Shown here piece by piece: positions 26,659-36,399 of a DNA stretch of 64,000 nt. Numbering within the stretch: the first letter of the stretch is position 1; each line of letters begins with the position of its first letter. This stretch comes from Chitinophaga pinensis (GTDB taxonomy: Bacteria > Bacteroidota > Bacteroidia > UKL13-3). The translations under genes and the position numbers were made by a program. The notes under the pieces are model-generated. The model searched no databases and was not told the origin of the DNA. It worked only from the letters and a program-made list of their open reading frames with translations. The DNA is taken from contig CAMARW010000001.1 in the NCBI GenBank assembly GCA_945860865.1, forward strand, positions 524,294-588,293. The letters are read 5' to 3'.

Positions 26659-27540
26659 ATGTCGTTTAAATCTGGTTTTGTGTCGATTATAGGTAAGCCT
26701 AACGTTGGAAAGTCTACATTATTGAATGCTTTGTTAGGTGAAAAGCTATCCATTATCAGTGAAAAGGTACAAACTACCCGACACAGAATCAAAGGAATTT
26801 TGAATAATCCCAATTATCAAGTTGTTTTTTCAGACACTCCCGGTATCATAGATCCAAAATATAAGTTGCAAGGAAATATGATGAAATTTGTAAATGAGAG
26901 TTTACAAGATGCCGAACTTATTGTATTCGTTACCGACTTTGACATTAGAAATGAGGATGAGGCTATTTTTGAAAGATTATCATTGATAAAAACGCCTATG
27001 ATTTGTTTGTTAAACAAAATTGATGGGGTTAGTCAGGACCAATTAAATGCCAAGTTGAACTTTTGGAATGAAAAGCAATTGTTTAAAGAAATCATTCCTA
27101 TTTCTGCCTTAAACAAGTTTAATATTGATGCCTTGTTAAAAAGTATTTTAAGCTATATGCCAGAAGGTGCACCTTATTACGAGCAAGACCAATTAACCGA
27201 TAAGAGTGAGCGATTTGTGGCGGCGGAAATAATTAGAGAAAAAATTATGGTGCGTTACAAGGAAGAAATTCCATATAGCGTGCAGGTAGAAATTGAGCTG
27301 TTTAAAGAAGAAAAAGATATTATTCATATCCATGCGCTTATTTATGTAATGCGCGATAGCCAGAAAATTATTTTAATTGGCAAAGGTGGTTCAGCCTTAA
27401 AAAATGTTGGCATTGCCGCAAGAAGGGACCTGGAGCTATTCTTCAAAAAGAAAATTTTCCTTAAAACTTTTGTGAAGGTAAAAGAAGATTGGCGCGATAA
27501 TTCGCGCACCCTAAAAGAATTTGGTTACGACAGCGAATAA
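26659..27540 (+). CDS. era: GTPase Era
   Basis: Ribosome-assembly GTPase binding 16S rRNA near its 3' end. The start at 26659 (MSFKSGFVSIIGKPNVGKST) is standard. G1 GKPNVGKS, G2 TTRHRIKGI, G3 DTPG, G4 NKID and the C-terminal KH domain (IHIHALIYV, IGKGGSALKNVGIAARRDLE) are all visible. 293 residues. It diverges from the tRNA-fMet gene. Confidence 0.96.
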   Translation: MSFKSGFVSIIGKPNVGKSTLLNALLGEKLSIISEKVQTTRHRIKGILNNPNYQVVFSDTPGIIDPKYKLQGNMMKFVNESLQDAELIVFVTDFDIRNEDEAIFERLSLIKTPMICLLNKIDGVSQDQLNAKLNFWNEKQLFKEIIPISALNKFNIDALLKSILSYMPEGAPYYEQDQLTDKSERFVAAEIIREKIMVRYKEEIPYSVQVEIELFKEEKDIIHIHALIYVMRDSQKIILIGKGGSALKNVGIAARRDLELFFKKKIFLKTFVKVKEDWRDNSRTLKEFGYDSE

Positions 27541-27994
27541 CCTCTTTAACCCATTCTCGGTTCAGCCCGCAATAATTGGGCCTTAACAAGTGCTATTTTC
27601 CCTTAGAAATTTTAAATCCTATCTGCAATAACAGGTTCGATAGTGGGAAGTTTTTTTCTTTTGGCTTGTAATTAATTGCTTGTGTATGAACCTCTGCGCA
27701 CATACGACTTAAAACTGGGATATACATGTGGCAAATAGTTTCGGCTAAAAATCAACAAAAAGTCTATTTGAAATAGCATTGATTTGTGCCTTTTAATGTA
27801 AAAAATCCTATTTACCTGATTTTCTTTTAGCCCTTTATTAAAGCGAGTTTATAGTGTTTTTTGGTGAGTAAGGGCATGATTTTAACTGAAGCTACAGGAT
27901 AGATAATATTAAATTATTTATATTGGCTATTGATTAATCAAAAAACAACAAGGCCTTGAACCCCATTTATTTTTAACCATTTATTAAAAAACCA
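27541..27994. other. Long intergenic region between era and the secreted-protein cassette
   Basis: 454 bases without a credible coding frame. I see no strong terminator, tRNA or repeat array. It contains three GGTTCA-type motifs and AT-rich DNA toward the 3' end that should hold the promoter for the next gene. It could include remains of a decayed gene; frames on the plus strand are broken by many stops. Confidence 0.5.
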
Positions 27995-29020
27995 ATGAAA
28001 TTTTCTACCCTAAGTGCAAGTCTATTTGTCCATACTATATGTTTTGGGCAAAGCACACTCTACAAACAGACCAACAAAATCATGGACTATCAATTTGCTG
28101 TGGCAGATTCTTCTGCTGTTAGGCAGATGAGTGAAAGCGAAAAGATAAAGTTTGAGCTGAAGTATGTTGAGAAATCATACACCAGAACTATTAATAGCAA
28201 CTTTGAATCTAATATTGAAGTAAGAATTGATAGTAATGACTTTAAAAAAGACTGGATGACCCTAGCCAAAAAATACCGGTATACCCAAACAGGAATTGAT
28301 ATGATTGGTTCAGACAATTTAGTTGCTAAATCAATACCTTATTCTACCGACGAATTAGCCTTTATTAAAGAAGAAAAAGCAGGCATATCGGATGATGGTT
28401 TTCATCCCGGCTTAATTGCTTTCCCTAGTTTTGATGCAGCAACTATCAATGCACTCTCTGCCGAAAATATCATTGTAACTAATATGCCCAATGGAGAAGT
28501 GAAAGTAAAATCTGGTGGCTATACCACCATTTATAATAACTTTAAAAAAACGATTGTATCTGATTACACAGACGGGGATGGAATTAAATGCAAAGAAACC
28601 CTGGCCTATGAGCCCTATGCTAGCGATAAAGGATTTTTGCTTAAAATTAAAAAATTGGAACGTTTTGTAACTACAAATGCTGGAAAATGTATTACAGAAA
28701 CCCGCCTATCTTATTACTCCAATTATGAAATTGAAGACAATGGGAATTTGGTTAACAAAGCGATGGACAAAAAGGATGTGGTGAACCTATATCCAAACCC
28801 CAACGATGGCGTATTTACCGTTGCTGTTGCGTTAAAAGATGATGCAAGTATTGCAAGTGTGAGAGTGATACATGCCTTATCAGGAAGCACAGTAGTAGTG
28901 AATCACAATAACCAAAGCACTTTCTTGGTGAACCTACCTAATTTAACAGCGGGTAATTATGTTTTGCAGCTTGTAACTAGTAACCAGCGCACCATTAACA
29001 CCAATTTTATTAAAAACTAA
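27995..29020 (+). CDS. Secreted protein with type IX secretion C-terminal sorting domain
   Basis: The 341-residue protein has a weak signal peptide (about 1-18, ending FGQ), a middle region of no recognised family, and a C-terminal type A sorting domain from about residue 262: VVNLYPNPNDGVFTV, then RVIHALSGS, LTAGNYVLQLVTSNQRT. It is therefore exported through the outer membrane by the type IX system and possibly anchored or released. It is the first of four same-strand genes for envelope or extracellular proteins (27995-32914). Confidence 0.78.
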   Translation: MKFSTLSASLFVHTICFGQSTLYKQTNKIMDYQFAVADSSAVRQMSESEKIKFELKYVEKSYTRTINSNFESNIEVRIDSNDFKKDWMTLAKKYRYTQTGIDMIGSDNLVAKSIPYSTDELAFIKEEKAGISDDGFHPGLIAFPSFDAATINALSAENIIVTNMPNGEVKVKSGGYTTIYNNFKKTIVSDYTDGDGIKCKETLAYEPYASDKGFLLKIKKLERFVTTNAGKCITETRLSYYSNYEIEDNGNLVNKAMDKKDVVNLYPNPNDGVFTVAVALKDDASIASVRVIHALSGSTVVVNHNNQSTFLVNLPNLTAGNYVLQLVTSNQRTINTNFIKN

Positions 29021-29040
29021 AACCCCTAGATAATTAAGCC

Positions 29041-30873
29041 ATGAAAAAAGTAAGAAATTTAGTCATTATCAGTTTACTGATAGTGGCTGCAGCTAGCAAC
29101 TTATATGCCCAAAACAATATACCTCAAGACACGGCTACTATTTTAGTGCCTAAGCAGCAATTGTTAAGTCAAGAATTGCAGAAATTTGGAATGAAGTTGT
29201 TTGAGTTTCCAGCTGAACAAATTTGCCCAAGTGCTGGTCCGGCCCGAATCCATGATTACCCATTGGAAGGCGTGAATCCACCTAATGATTATCCAACGCT
29301 AAAATTTGGTGATTTTACACCTGGTGCAGTAAAAGATAAAGAAATAAATGTTATTTGGTTACACGGATTAAATGGTAATACCGATAGTTGGAATATTGCC
29401 GCACATGCAACCCAATTTGGTTATCCCGGAATTTTTCCTGCCAGAAAAGCCAGGTCAGTTCGCGGTCCAGCCAGTTCGAGTTCGCACCCTGTGCAATTTT
29501 ACAGTGAAAGTTCGGGAATAGTTGGCGCTGCGCGTGATTTAGAAAATGGTGTACCCGTTTACATTAATAGTTCTAATAAAACAAAATGGGATTATATCAT
29601 TGCGCATAGCCAAGGAGGTATTGTTGCGCGCGAGTGGTTAAGGCAAATGGACCAGTCTCCAGCTACCTTTCAAAAACTTGCTAACGGCTTAGTTACTTTT
29701 GGTACACCGCATGCCGGAGCAGAAGTAATAAATAATACAAGGCCTACCTTAAGGAATAAATTACCTGCTTTTTTTAAAGAAGCTTGTGTTGCTTTGGGCG
29801 GTGCTGTGGTAATACCAAAGATTAATGATAATTTATTAACAAGAATGCTCATATCAAACAATATGCGAAAAGTACTAACCGATGAAGCTTGCGGTTTATC
29901 CTCTAATCTAATTATACCGTATGCCTTGGATAATTATTTTAAGTCTACCACCAATGATTATTTTGTTGGCGCGCCTTTTTTGGAAGGTACACCCACAAGT
30001 CAAGGGCTTTCACAATATGAGTTAAATGTTCCAGTAGTTCAATTTTTTGGGGTTGAGCTGCAGCCTGTGATGTGGAGATTTATGAGCTCTAACCTAAATA
30101 TTGGGCATGATTATTTAGATAATACCCAAAAAATATTCGGGTACAACCAAGATGATCAATTGCAAATTAAGGTTCAGGGTATGATTAATGAATTTGATGC
30201 CAATGCCATTCTTGAAGATAGAGAGGCAGAACATCAAAGAAGATTAGAAATCATCTATTATGCCACTTCTATTTTAAATCCATTAATTTTACCGTTAGCT
30301 ATTATAGCAACCAAAAATAAAAATAGGGCAATAGAAAATAAACATGCCTACATAAAAGCCAAAAATTGGCTAGCAGATGCCAATGAAGTATATCAAGTAG
30401 AATTATTGGGCGATAAAAAAACACAAGTAGTAATGGAGTGTCATTTAATAGAAGAGTTAGACTGTTATGATCCTAATAAAAACCCCAAAGGATTTATGCC
30501 TCCAATTAAATTAATAATGGAGCAAAAATACAGGGGAACTGGCGCTTTTTGCTCTGGGCCAAGTATTGCAGATAAATATACTAATTATGAATTCCCAGGA
30601 GACGACGGTACCATTTGGAAAGGCAATTGCGAAGGAACCCAATTATTTTTATCTGCTTTAAAAATAATTCATGTGCCACTTGAAAATGATGGCATCGTTT
30701 TAGTAAAATCTGCCGCAAGCAGAATTAAAGTTAAAACTGGGAACTCGCATGCTATTACAATAATGCCAGAAACCAATCATGATCAAATGAAGAATTCTGA
30801 GCAAACAAGGATTGCGCTTAATAATTTATATGACGGTATTTTAGGTGATTTTTTCTCCATTCAATTAAGATAA
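29041..30873 (+). CDS. Secreted PGAP1/lipase-like alpha/beta hydrolase
   Basis: The 610-residue protein has a signal peptide (to about 23, LYAQ). The hydrolase core has the oxyanion region VIWLHGLNGNTDSWN (about 101-115) and nucleophile elbow AHSQGG with Ser190, then FGTPHAG, as in PGAP1-like esterases and lipases. The C-terminal 200 residues (Lys-rich helix, then a region with several Cys) are not recognised. The His candidate is near NDGIVLVKSAAS/TNHDQM at the C-terminus. It lacks a sorting domain of its own. Ester or lipid hydrolysis is likely, substrate unknown. Confidence 0.72.
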   Translation: MKKVRNLVIISLLIVAAASNLYAQNNIPQDTATILVPKQQLLSQELQKFGMKLFEFPAEQICPSAGPARIHDYPLEGVNPPNDYPTLKFGDFTPGAVKDKEINVIWLHGLNGNTDSWNIAAHATQFGYPGIFPARKARSVRGPASSSSHPVQFYSESSGIVGAARDLENGVPVYINSSNKTKWDYIIAHSQGGIVAREWLRQMDQSPATFQKLANGLVTFGTPHAGAEVINNTRPTLRNKLPAFFKEACVALGGAVVIPKINDNLLTRMLISNNMRKVLTDEACGLSSNLIIPYALDNYFKSTTNDYFVGAPFLEGTPTSQGLSQYELNVPVVQFFGVELQPVMWRFMSSNLNIGHDYLDNTQKIFGYNQDDQLQIKVQGMINEFDANAILEDREAEHQRRLEIIYYATSILNPLILPLAIIATKNKNRAIENKHAYIKAKNWLADANEVYQVELLGDKKTQVVMECHLIEELDCYDPNKNPKGFMPPIKLIMEQKYRGTGAFCSGPSIADKYTNYEFPGDDGTIWKGNCEGTQLFLSALKIIHVPLENDGIVLVKSAASRIKVKTGNSHAITIMPETNHDQMKNSEQTRIALNNLYDGILGDFFSIQLR

Positions 30874-30875
30874 TT

Positions 30876-32147
30876 ATGATCAAAAAAATTAAATTATTAA
30901 GTTTAGTACTTACTGTATTTTTAATAACCAATCAAGGATGTAAGTTGCGGGAGGTAGTATCTCCCGCAATTCCTAACATAGTAAAAGATACTTCTTTTAT
31001 AGATTCCATTTGGCGAAGTGAAATAAGAGAAGCAAGCATGACGCCAATATTAAATAGTGAGGGTAATATTATTACCAGTAAGGTTTTTTCAAACCCTATA
31101 GGTGAAGTTTTTGAGTTGAGGGATGGTAAAAATGGCCGTTTAATTTGGCAGTGGAGTGATTATTTCTTGCCTGAATATGCTTTTCGAGGGGCATCAATCA
31201 TTTACCATAAAGATGTAATTATTATATCTAAATCGTACAATACATACGCAATTGATGCCATAACAGGAAAAACACTCTGGAGAGACCAACAAAAAGGCAT
31301 GATTGGCGGAAAATCAATGGCAGTTGATGAGGATGGGTTTATTTATCACAGTTTTTGTGATGATAACGATAATAACAGGAATATTTATGTCTGGCGCACG
31401 CGTTTTGATAATATAAAATGGGAGCAAGTTTTTGTATATAGTGATACCGTAGATAATAATAGAATCTCTTTAATGAACATGGTTGTTACAAAAAATACAA
31501 AAGGGGAAAAAATAATTGTAGGAACACCAGTTATGTTTAGAACAATAAATGGCGAAAATAGACATATGTCGAAGGTTATAGCCTACAATATCGATTTAAA
31601 GAAGATAGAATGGCAAGTAGATTACAATCCGGATAAATCTAATATTCAATTTTGGAATACGAATATCATTGCAAAGCACAATAAAATTTATGTTTTTGCA
31701 GTTGCGGGAACCAATTATTATTTAATGGCTTATAAGATTGAGGATGGTTTATTGGCATTTGTCAAGATTTTAGAGGAATTTGGTGTAGGATTGCATTTTT
31801 ATAACGATATGGTTATTCCTTTATTAAATGGAAATGCTCTTGTTGCAGCCTATGATGTAAATACTGGAGTAGAAAAATGGAATATAAGTTTTTTAGATAA
31901 AGGTAGGTACACAGTTAATTTCGATTTTAATGATTCTAAAATTTACAAAAATTTTCTTATTTCTACTCAATGCAAGAAAATACTAGGCATTAATCTTGAC
32001 AATGGGAAAGAAGTGTTTTTTGGCAATCCCAAAGCAATGAATGATTGCCTCCAATATGGACTTGCTATCAACGAAGAAAAGCGCTGGTTTTATGTGCAAG
32101 ATAGGAGATACATAAACTGTTTTACCCTTCCGGTTCAAATAAAATAA
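30876..32147 (+). CDS. PQQ-like beta-propeller lipoprotein
   Basis: The 423-residue lipoprotein has the lipobox NQGC (Cys22). PQQ/WD-like propeller repeats are seen in GKNGRLIWQWSD, YAIDAITGKTLWRDQ, YNIDLKKIEWQVDY, AYDVNTGVEKWNISF and GINLDNGKEVFFG, each with the aspartate-glycine-Lys-Trp pattern. There is no BamB operon context, so it is more likely a surface or periplasmic scaffold for this cassette than an assembly factor. It starts two bases after the hydrolase gene. Confidence 0.75.
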   Translation: MIKKIKLLSLVLTVFLITNQGCKLREVVSPAIPNIVKDTSFIDSIWRSEIREASMTPILNSEGNIITSKVFSNPIGEVFELRDGKNGRLIWQWSDYFLPEYAFRGASIIYHKDVIIISKSYNTYAIDAITGKTLWRDQQKGMIGGKSMAVDEDGFIYHSFCDDNDNNRNIYVWRTRFDNIKWEQVFVYSDTVDNNRISLMNMVVTKNTKGEKIIVGTPVMFRTINGENRHMSKVIAYNIDLKKIEWQVDYNPDKSNIQFWNTNIIAKHNKIYVFAVAGTNYYLMAYKIEDGLLAFVKILEEFGVGLHFYNDMVIPLLNGNALVAAYDVNTGVEKWNISFLDKGRYTVNFDFNDSKIYKNFLISTQCKKILGINLDNGKEVFFGNPKAMNDCLQYGLAINEEKRWFYVQDRRYINCFTLPVQIK

Positions 32148-32167
32148 AATCCTAAAATATAATTTAT

Positions 32168-32914
32168 ATGATAAACAAGATTTCGATACTGCTGTTTTTT
32201 GTCGCTTCACAATTATTTGCTTTGGGTCAAGATAAGCCTAAGAAAAATAATTTTTATTTGGGCACCCTCCCCATTTTGACCAGTAAATTTGATCAAAGTC
32301 AAATTGCCTCAAATCTCTATTTAAGGAATAACTTGTATCAAAAATCAATTTATGAATTTGGCGAAGTACTGAAAGAAAATTATAGTCATGTTACCATTCC
32401 CATTCTAGCAATATTGGAATTTAATATTCCATTAACATTTATAGCAGACGTGAGAATAAATAGATTTAATTATGAGGCATCCAAAAAGGTTGTCAATTAT
32501 GATTGGACAGATAAAGATGGGTTTAGAAGTGAAAATGTGACCGGAAGCGGTTTTTATTTTTGCTATGGTGTGGGTAAATCGTTCCGATTTCTGGAAAATA
32601 AAAGTCTTTCTATCACTCCGTATGCTGGTCTTTTCCTGAGCATGATAGATAGTAAATACCATGCCCAGTCTAAATTAAATGGAATGACTATTGAAAGATC
32701 TTTTACTAACTATAATGTTGTATCAGGTGCAAAAGCCTGTATTATTGTTAATTTTGATATAAGCAAACGATTAGCTTTAGGCTTAAATTTAGATAACATT
32801 ATTGGCATCCAAAGCAACTCTGAGGGACGCGGCGATTTTGCCGACCAAAATGAATATACCAGCCTTTTAAGCCCGTTTTCAGATAATCAATTTTACCTCG
32901 CGCTGAAATTCTAA
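32168..32914 (+). CDS. Outer-membrane beta-barrel protein of unknown function
   Basis: The 248-residue protein has a signal peptide (about 1-20, ending LFALGQ) and alternating strand sequence with a terminal Phe (FYLALKF), typical of small Bacteroidota barrels. No family is recognised. It closes the four-gene cassette and may serve as its outer-membrane anchor or channel. Its stop directly adjoins the stop of the convergent miaE gene with no spacer. Confidence 0.65.
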   Translation: MINKISILLFFVASQLFALGQDKPKKNNFYLGTLPILTSKFDQSQIASNLYLRNNLYQKSIYEFGEVLKENYSHVTIPILAILEFNIPLTFIADVRINRFNYEASKKVVNYDWTDKDGFRSENVTGSGFYFCYGVGKSFRFLENKSLSITPYAGLFLSMIDSKYHAQSKLNGMTIERSFTNYNVVSGAKACIIVNFDISKRLALGLNLDNIIGIQSNSEGRGDFADQNEYTSLLSPFSDNQFYLALKF

Positions 32915-33487
32915 CTATTCGGCAAGGGCACCGTAACTTTGAATCACCTTTTTTTCAAAATCGAGCCACTCTTGCCAACGTGCATCCACTTTTACTCCTG
33001 TGCCATACTTTTTGGCATAGGATAAAAAAGTAGTATAATGATTGGCCTCGCTTTCCATTAAGTCTCTATAAAAAGTTGCTAATTCAACATCTTTAATGTT
33101 TTCTGATAGTACCTTAAAACGCTCGCAACTGCGGGCTTCTATGAGCGCAGAAAAAAGCATGCGGTCTACAAAGGCCATGGTTCTGCTACCATCTTTCCTC
33201 AAAAACTTAAACAGTTCGTTCACGTATGGATCTTTGCGTTCTCTGGCCAAAGTAAAACCCCTAGCAACAATTATGTTATGCACCAATTGAAAATGTTCAA
33301 CTTCCTCTTTGGCAATAGCCAACATATCTGAAACCAAATCTGGGTGTTCAGAATTATTGGTAACTACAGATAAGGCATTGCTTGCCGCCTTTTGCTCTGC
33401 CCAAGCATGGTCGCTCAATATCTCTTCTATATTACTTTCTACTAATTGCGCCCAGCGTGGGTCGGTTGGAAGTTTTAATCTTAACAT
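32915..33487 (-). CDS. miaE: tRNA-(ms2io6A)-hydroxylase MiaE-like diiron enzyme
   Basis: Non-haem diiron monooxygenase hydroxylating the isopentenyl group of ms2i6A37 in tRNA. The start at 33487 gives MLRLKLPTDPRW; the longer frame runs over the promoter and into the divergent gene. Ferritin-like iron ligands are seen in ILSDHAWAEQKAAS, KEEVEHFQLVH and ESEANHYTTFL. 190 residues, the MiaE-like family length in Bacteroidota. Confidence 0.88.
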   Translation of the reverse strand: MLRLKLPTDPRWAQLVESNIEEILSDHAWAEQKAASNALSVVTNNSEHPDLVSDMLAIAKEEVEHFQLVHNIIVARGFTLARERKDPYVNELFKFLRKDGSRTMAFVDRMLFSALIEARSCERFKVLSENIKDVELATFYRDLMESEANHYTTFLSYAKKYGTGVKVDARWQEWLDFEKKVIQSYGALAE

Positions 33488-33504
33488 AAGCCTTATTTTC
33501 GGCA

Positions 33505-33512
33505 CAAAAATA
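33505..33512 (-). promoter_or_regulatory. Candidate -7 promoter box TATTTTTG for miaE
   Basis: Exact TAnnTTTG match on the minus strand, 17 bases upstream of the ATG at 33487. Confidence 0.55.
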
Positions 33513-33575
33513 CGGTAATTCCATGCAAATTTTAAGGTTTTATACCTAGTTTTTAGGATAAAAAAGATGTAATTT

Positions 33576-34943
33576 GTGCCGTTGAAACCAATAAACCACA
33601 TAAAATTATCTGAACTCACTTTGCTTATTAAAGAAGCTATGCAAAGTAGATTCGGAGAACAAACTTTTTGGGTTTTGGGTGAAGTAAGCGGACATAAATT
33701 CTATGCAAATCCTGATAGGCATTATTTTGAGTTGCTAGAAAAAGAAGCAGCTGATAAATCTCCTGTAGCCAAAGTAAAATCGATTGCTTGGACAAGCGGT
33801 TCGGAGCGGATTGCTGCATTTGAACAAGAAACCATGCAAAAATTTGAAAATGGAATGCAGGTATTGGTTCAAATAAAAATTGAGTTTAATGCAGCTTATG
33901 GCTTTCAATTAATTATTTTAGACGTAGACCCAAACTATACCATAGGTAAAATTGAACAGCAAAGGAGAGATACACTGCGCAAACTACTGCTTGAAAACCC
34001 AAGTAAGATTTTTAAACAAGGCAACGAATACATAACCTTTAATAAACAACAAAAACTAAAACGGGTAATACACCAAATGGCTTTAATTGGTTCGCCTAAT
34101 TCGGAAGGCTTTTCTGATTTTTGCCACACCCTGCAAACCAACCAATATGACTACAGATTTAAAATAGACATATTCCAATCGGCTGTGCAAGGTGCCAACG
34201 CTGATTTAGAAATTAAAGCGAAACTTATTCAGGTATTTGAATCGAATACCCAATACGATGCGGTAGTAATAATTAGAGGCGGTGGTTCAAAATCAGATTT
34301 ACTCACCTTTGATTCGTATGGCTTGGCGCAAACCATAGCCAGATTTCCTATTCCAATTATCACAGGTTTGGGTCACCACAACGATGTTAGTATTTCAGAT
34401 TTAATGGCACATACCGCCACCAAAACACCTACTAAAGCCGCAGAGTTTATCATCTCTCACAATAGAAGTTTTGAAGAAAGTTTGCTGGTGCTGCAAAGAA
34501 GGTTAATCATTAAATCGCAACAAATTGTTTACCTCAAACAACAAGAAATTGCTGCTACCAAAGAACTCGTAGTAAATAGGGTGCAGGGCTTGTTAAACAA
34601 CTATGCTCTAAAATTAAGTTCCTTGCAGGGCCAATTATTGGTTCAGCCCAAAGCGTTTATCGGGAAAAAGTCGAGCGAAATTCAATATTATAAACAAGGA
34701 TTGAAGTTGAATTTAGATAGTTTTTTAAGGAAAAATAACCATGATTTAGCGCATTATGCTTCACTCATTAAAGTAATGAGTCCAGAGAACATTCTTAAAA
34801 AAGGCTTTGCTTATTTACAAGTTAAGGGTAAAATTGTGAGCGATGTAAACGGTTTACAAGCCCATGATGAATTAACGGTGGTAACGGCAAAGCACATATT
34901 AAACACCAAAATAGAATCTATAAATGAAATCAATAAAAGCTAA
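33576..34943 (+). CDS. xseA: Exodeoxyribonuclease VII large subunit
   Basis: Catalytic subunit of the single-strand nuclease ExoVII. An N-terminal OB fold (FWVLGEVSGHKFYANPDRHYFELLE), the catalytic core with VVIIRGGGSKSDLLTFDSY and PIITGLGHHNDVSISDLMA, then coiled-coil (about 290-390) and a short C-terminal domain (KGFAYLQVKGKIV). 455 residues, normal length. The start may be GTG at 33576 or TTG at 33582; a promoter-like TTTG box overlaps the former, which favours the latter. The 3' end overlaps xseB by 20 bases. Confidence 0.93.
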   Translation: MPLKPINHIKLSELTLLIKEAMQSRFGEQTFWVLGEVSGHKFYANPDRHYFELLEKEAADKSPVAKVKSIAWTSGSERIAAFEQETMQKFENGMQVLVQIKIEFNAAYGFQLIILDVDPNYTIGKIEQQRRDTLRKLLLENPSKIFKQGNEYITFNKQQKLKRVIHQMALIGSPNSEGFSDFCHTLQTNQYDYRFKIDIFQSAVQGANADLEIKAKLIQVFESNTQYDAVVIIRGGGSKSDLLTFDSYGLAQTIARFPIPIITGLGHHNDVSISDLMAHTATKTPTKAAEFIISHNRSFEESLLVLQRRLIIKSQQIVYLKQQEIAATKELVVNRVQGLLNNYALKLSSLQGQLLVQPKAFIGKKSSEIQYYKQGLKLNLDSFLRKNNHDLAHYASLIKVMSPENILKKGFAYLQVKGKIVSDVNGLQAHDELTVVTAKHILNTKIESINEINKS

Positions 34944-35142
34944 TTTAACATACGAAGAAGCCTATGAAGAGTTGTTGCAAATAGCCTCCGAAATAGAAGA
35001 GGAATCTGTTTCGGTAGATGTGCTGGCAACCAAAGTAAAAAGAGCCTCTGAGCTCATAAGTTTTTGCCAAAATAAACTAAAAGCCACAGAAAAAGATGTG
35101 TTGAATATCATTCAGAAAATGGAGAATAAGCCCACTCCATAA
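34924..35142 (+). CDS. xseB: Exodeoxyribonuclease VII small subunit
   Basis: 72-residue all-helical subunit required for ExoVII stability. The pattern TYEEAYEELLQIASEIEEESVSVDVLATKVKRASELI is diagnostic. The start lies inside the xseA 3' end, the common arrangement. Confidence 0.93.
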   Translation: MKSIKANLTYEEAYEELLQIASEIEEESVSVDVLATKVKRASELISFCQNKLKATEKDVLNIIQKMENKPTP

Positions 35143-35166
35143 GTTTAGATTATTGGTTCCAACACA

Positions 35167-36399
35167 ATGAAAACAGACGCTACTTTATTAGTTATTGGCT
35201 ATGTTTGGCCTGAACCAAACTCGAGTGCTGCGGGCAAAAGAATGATGCAATTGCTGCAAAGTTTTATACAAGCCAATTATGAAATTGTATTTGCTTCTGC
35301 TGCCCAAAAAAGTGGGTTCGAGGCAAACCTAATTGCACTTGGAATTGCCGAAAAACAGATACAATTAAACCATGCTTCTTTTGATGCATTTGTTATCGAT
35401 TTAAATCCCACTGTGGTGCTGTTTGATAGGTTTTTTATAGAAGAACAATTTGGCTGGCGAGTAAGTAAAAATTGTCCCAATGCGTTAAAGATTTTAGATA
35501 CAGAAGACCTTCATTTTTTGCGGCATGCGCGCCAAACTGCTTGGAAAGAAAATAGGGAAGTAAACGTACAAGATTTGCAATCAGATTTTGCAAAAAGAGA
35601 AGTGGCCAGCATACTCCGTTGCGACTGTTCGCTTATCATATCTGAATATGAAATGCAGCTTTTGCAAACGAGTTATGCTATTTCGCCTGATATCTTGTGG
35701 TATTATCCGCTTTTTTTTCAAAAGTTAGCTGACAGCACTTCCCCTTTTATAGAGCGTAAAGATTTTATTTTTATCGGCAACTTTTGGCATGAACCCAATT
35801 GGCAAGCCGTAAAATATTTAAAGGAGCAAATTTGGCCATTAGTTTCCAAAGCCTTGCCACAAGTTTCTATGCAAATTTATGGTGCCTACGCTTCAGAAAA
35901 GGTTTTGCAATTACAAAATTTAAAGCAGCGATTTATAGTAAATGGTAGGGCAGAAAATGCCCTTCAAAAAGTGAGTGCAGCACGTGTTTGTTTGGCTCCA
36001 CTTTCATTTGGTGCTGGATTAAAAGGGAAGTTATTAGAAGCGATGCAAGTAGGCACGCCTTCTGTTACTACCCAGGTGGGTGCAGAGGGCATTGCAAGTA
36101 AAGAAGATTGGCCCGGTTTTGTTGCCCAAACACCCGAAAATATTGCCCTTGCTGCGGTTCAATTGTATAGCGATTTTGAGACTTGGCAAAGTGCCCAAAA
36201 CAAAGGGTTTTCGATATTAGAAAATGGGTTCAAACAGGAATTATATGAGGGAGATTTTTTGGAGCATGTTGTATGCTTGAGGCAAAATTTAAAGAAGCAT
36301 AGAGAACGCAATTTTATGGGAGCAGTTTTGCAACACCAAACAATGGCTAGTACAGAATATATGAGTAGGTGGATAGAAGCAAAAACCAAACTCAGCTAA
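35167..36399 (+). CDS. Glycosyltransferase, GT-B fold (GT4-like)
   Basis: The 410-residue protein has an N-terminal Rossmann half starting LLVIGYVWPEPNSSAAGKRM, a loop that typically binds the acceptor, and a C-terminal half with FIFIGNFWHEPNWQAVKYL, then LAPLSFGAGLKGKLLEAMQVGTPSVTTQVGAEGI, the donor-binding region of the GT1/GT4 group. The acceptor and donor cannot be named. It follows xseB by 24 bases but is functionally unrelated, and its stop overlaps the convergent SET gene by eight bases. Confidence 0.82.
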   Translation: MKTDATLLVIGYVWPEPNSSAAGKRMMQLLQSFIQANYEIVFASAAQKSGFEANLIALGIAEKQIQLNHASFDAFVIDLNPTVVLFDRFFIEEQFGWRVSKNCPNALKILDTEDLHFLRHARQTAWKENREVNVQDLQSDFAKREVASILRCDCSLIISEYEMQLLQTSYAISPDILWYYPLFFQKLADSTSPFIERKDFIFIGNFWHEPNWQAVKYLKEQIWPLVSKALPQVSMQIYGAYASEKVLQLQNLKQRFIVNGRAENALQKVSAARVCLAPLSFGAGLKGKLLEAMQVGTPSVTTQVGAEGIASKEDWPGFVAQTPENIALAAVQLYSDFETWQSAQNKGFSILENGFKQELYEGDFLEHVVCLRQNLKKHRERNFMGAVLQHQTMASTEYMSRWIEAKTKLS

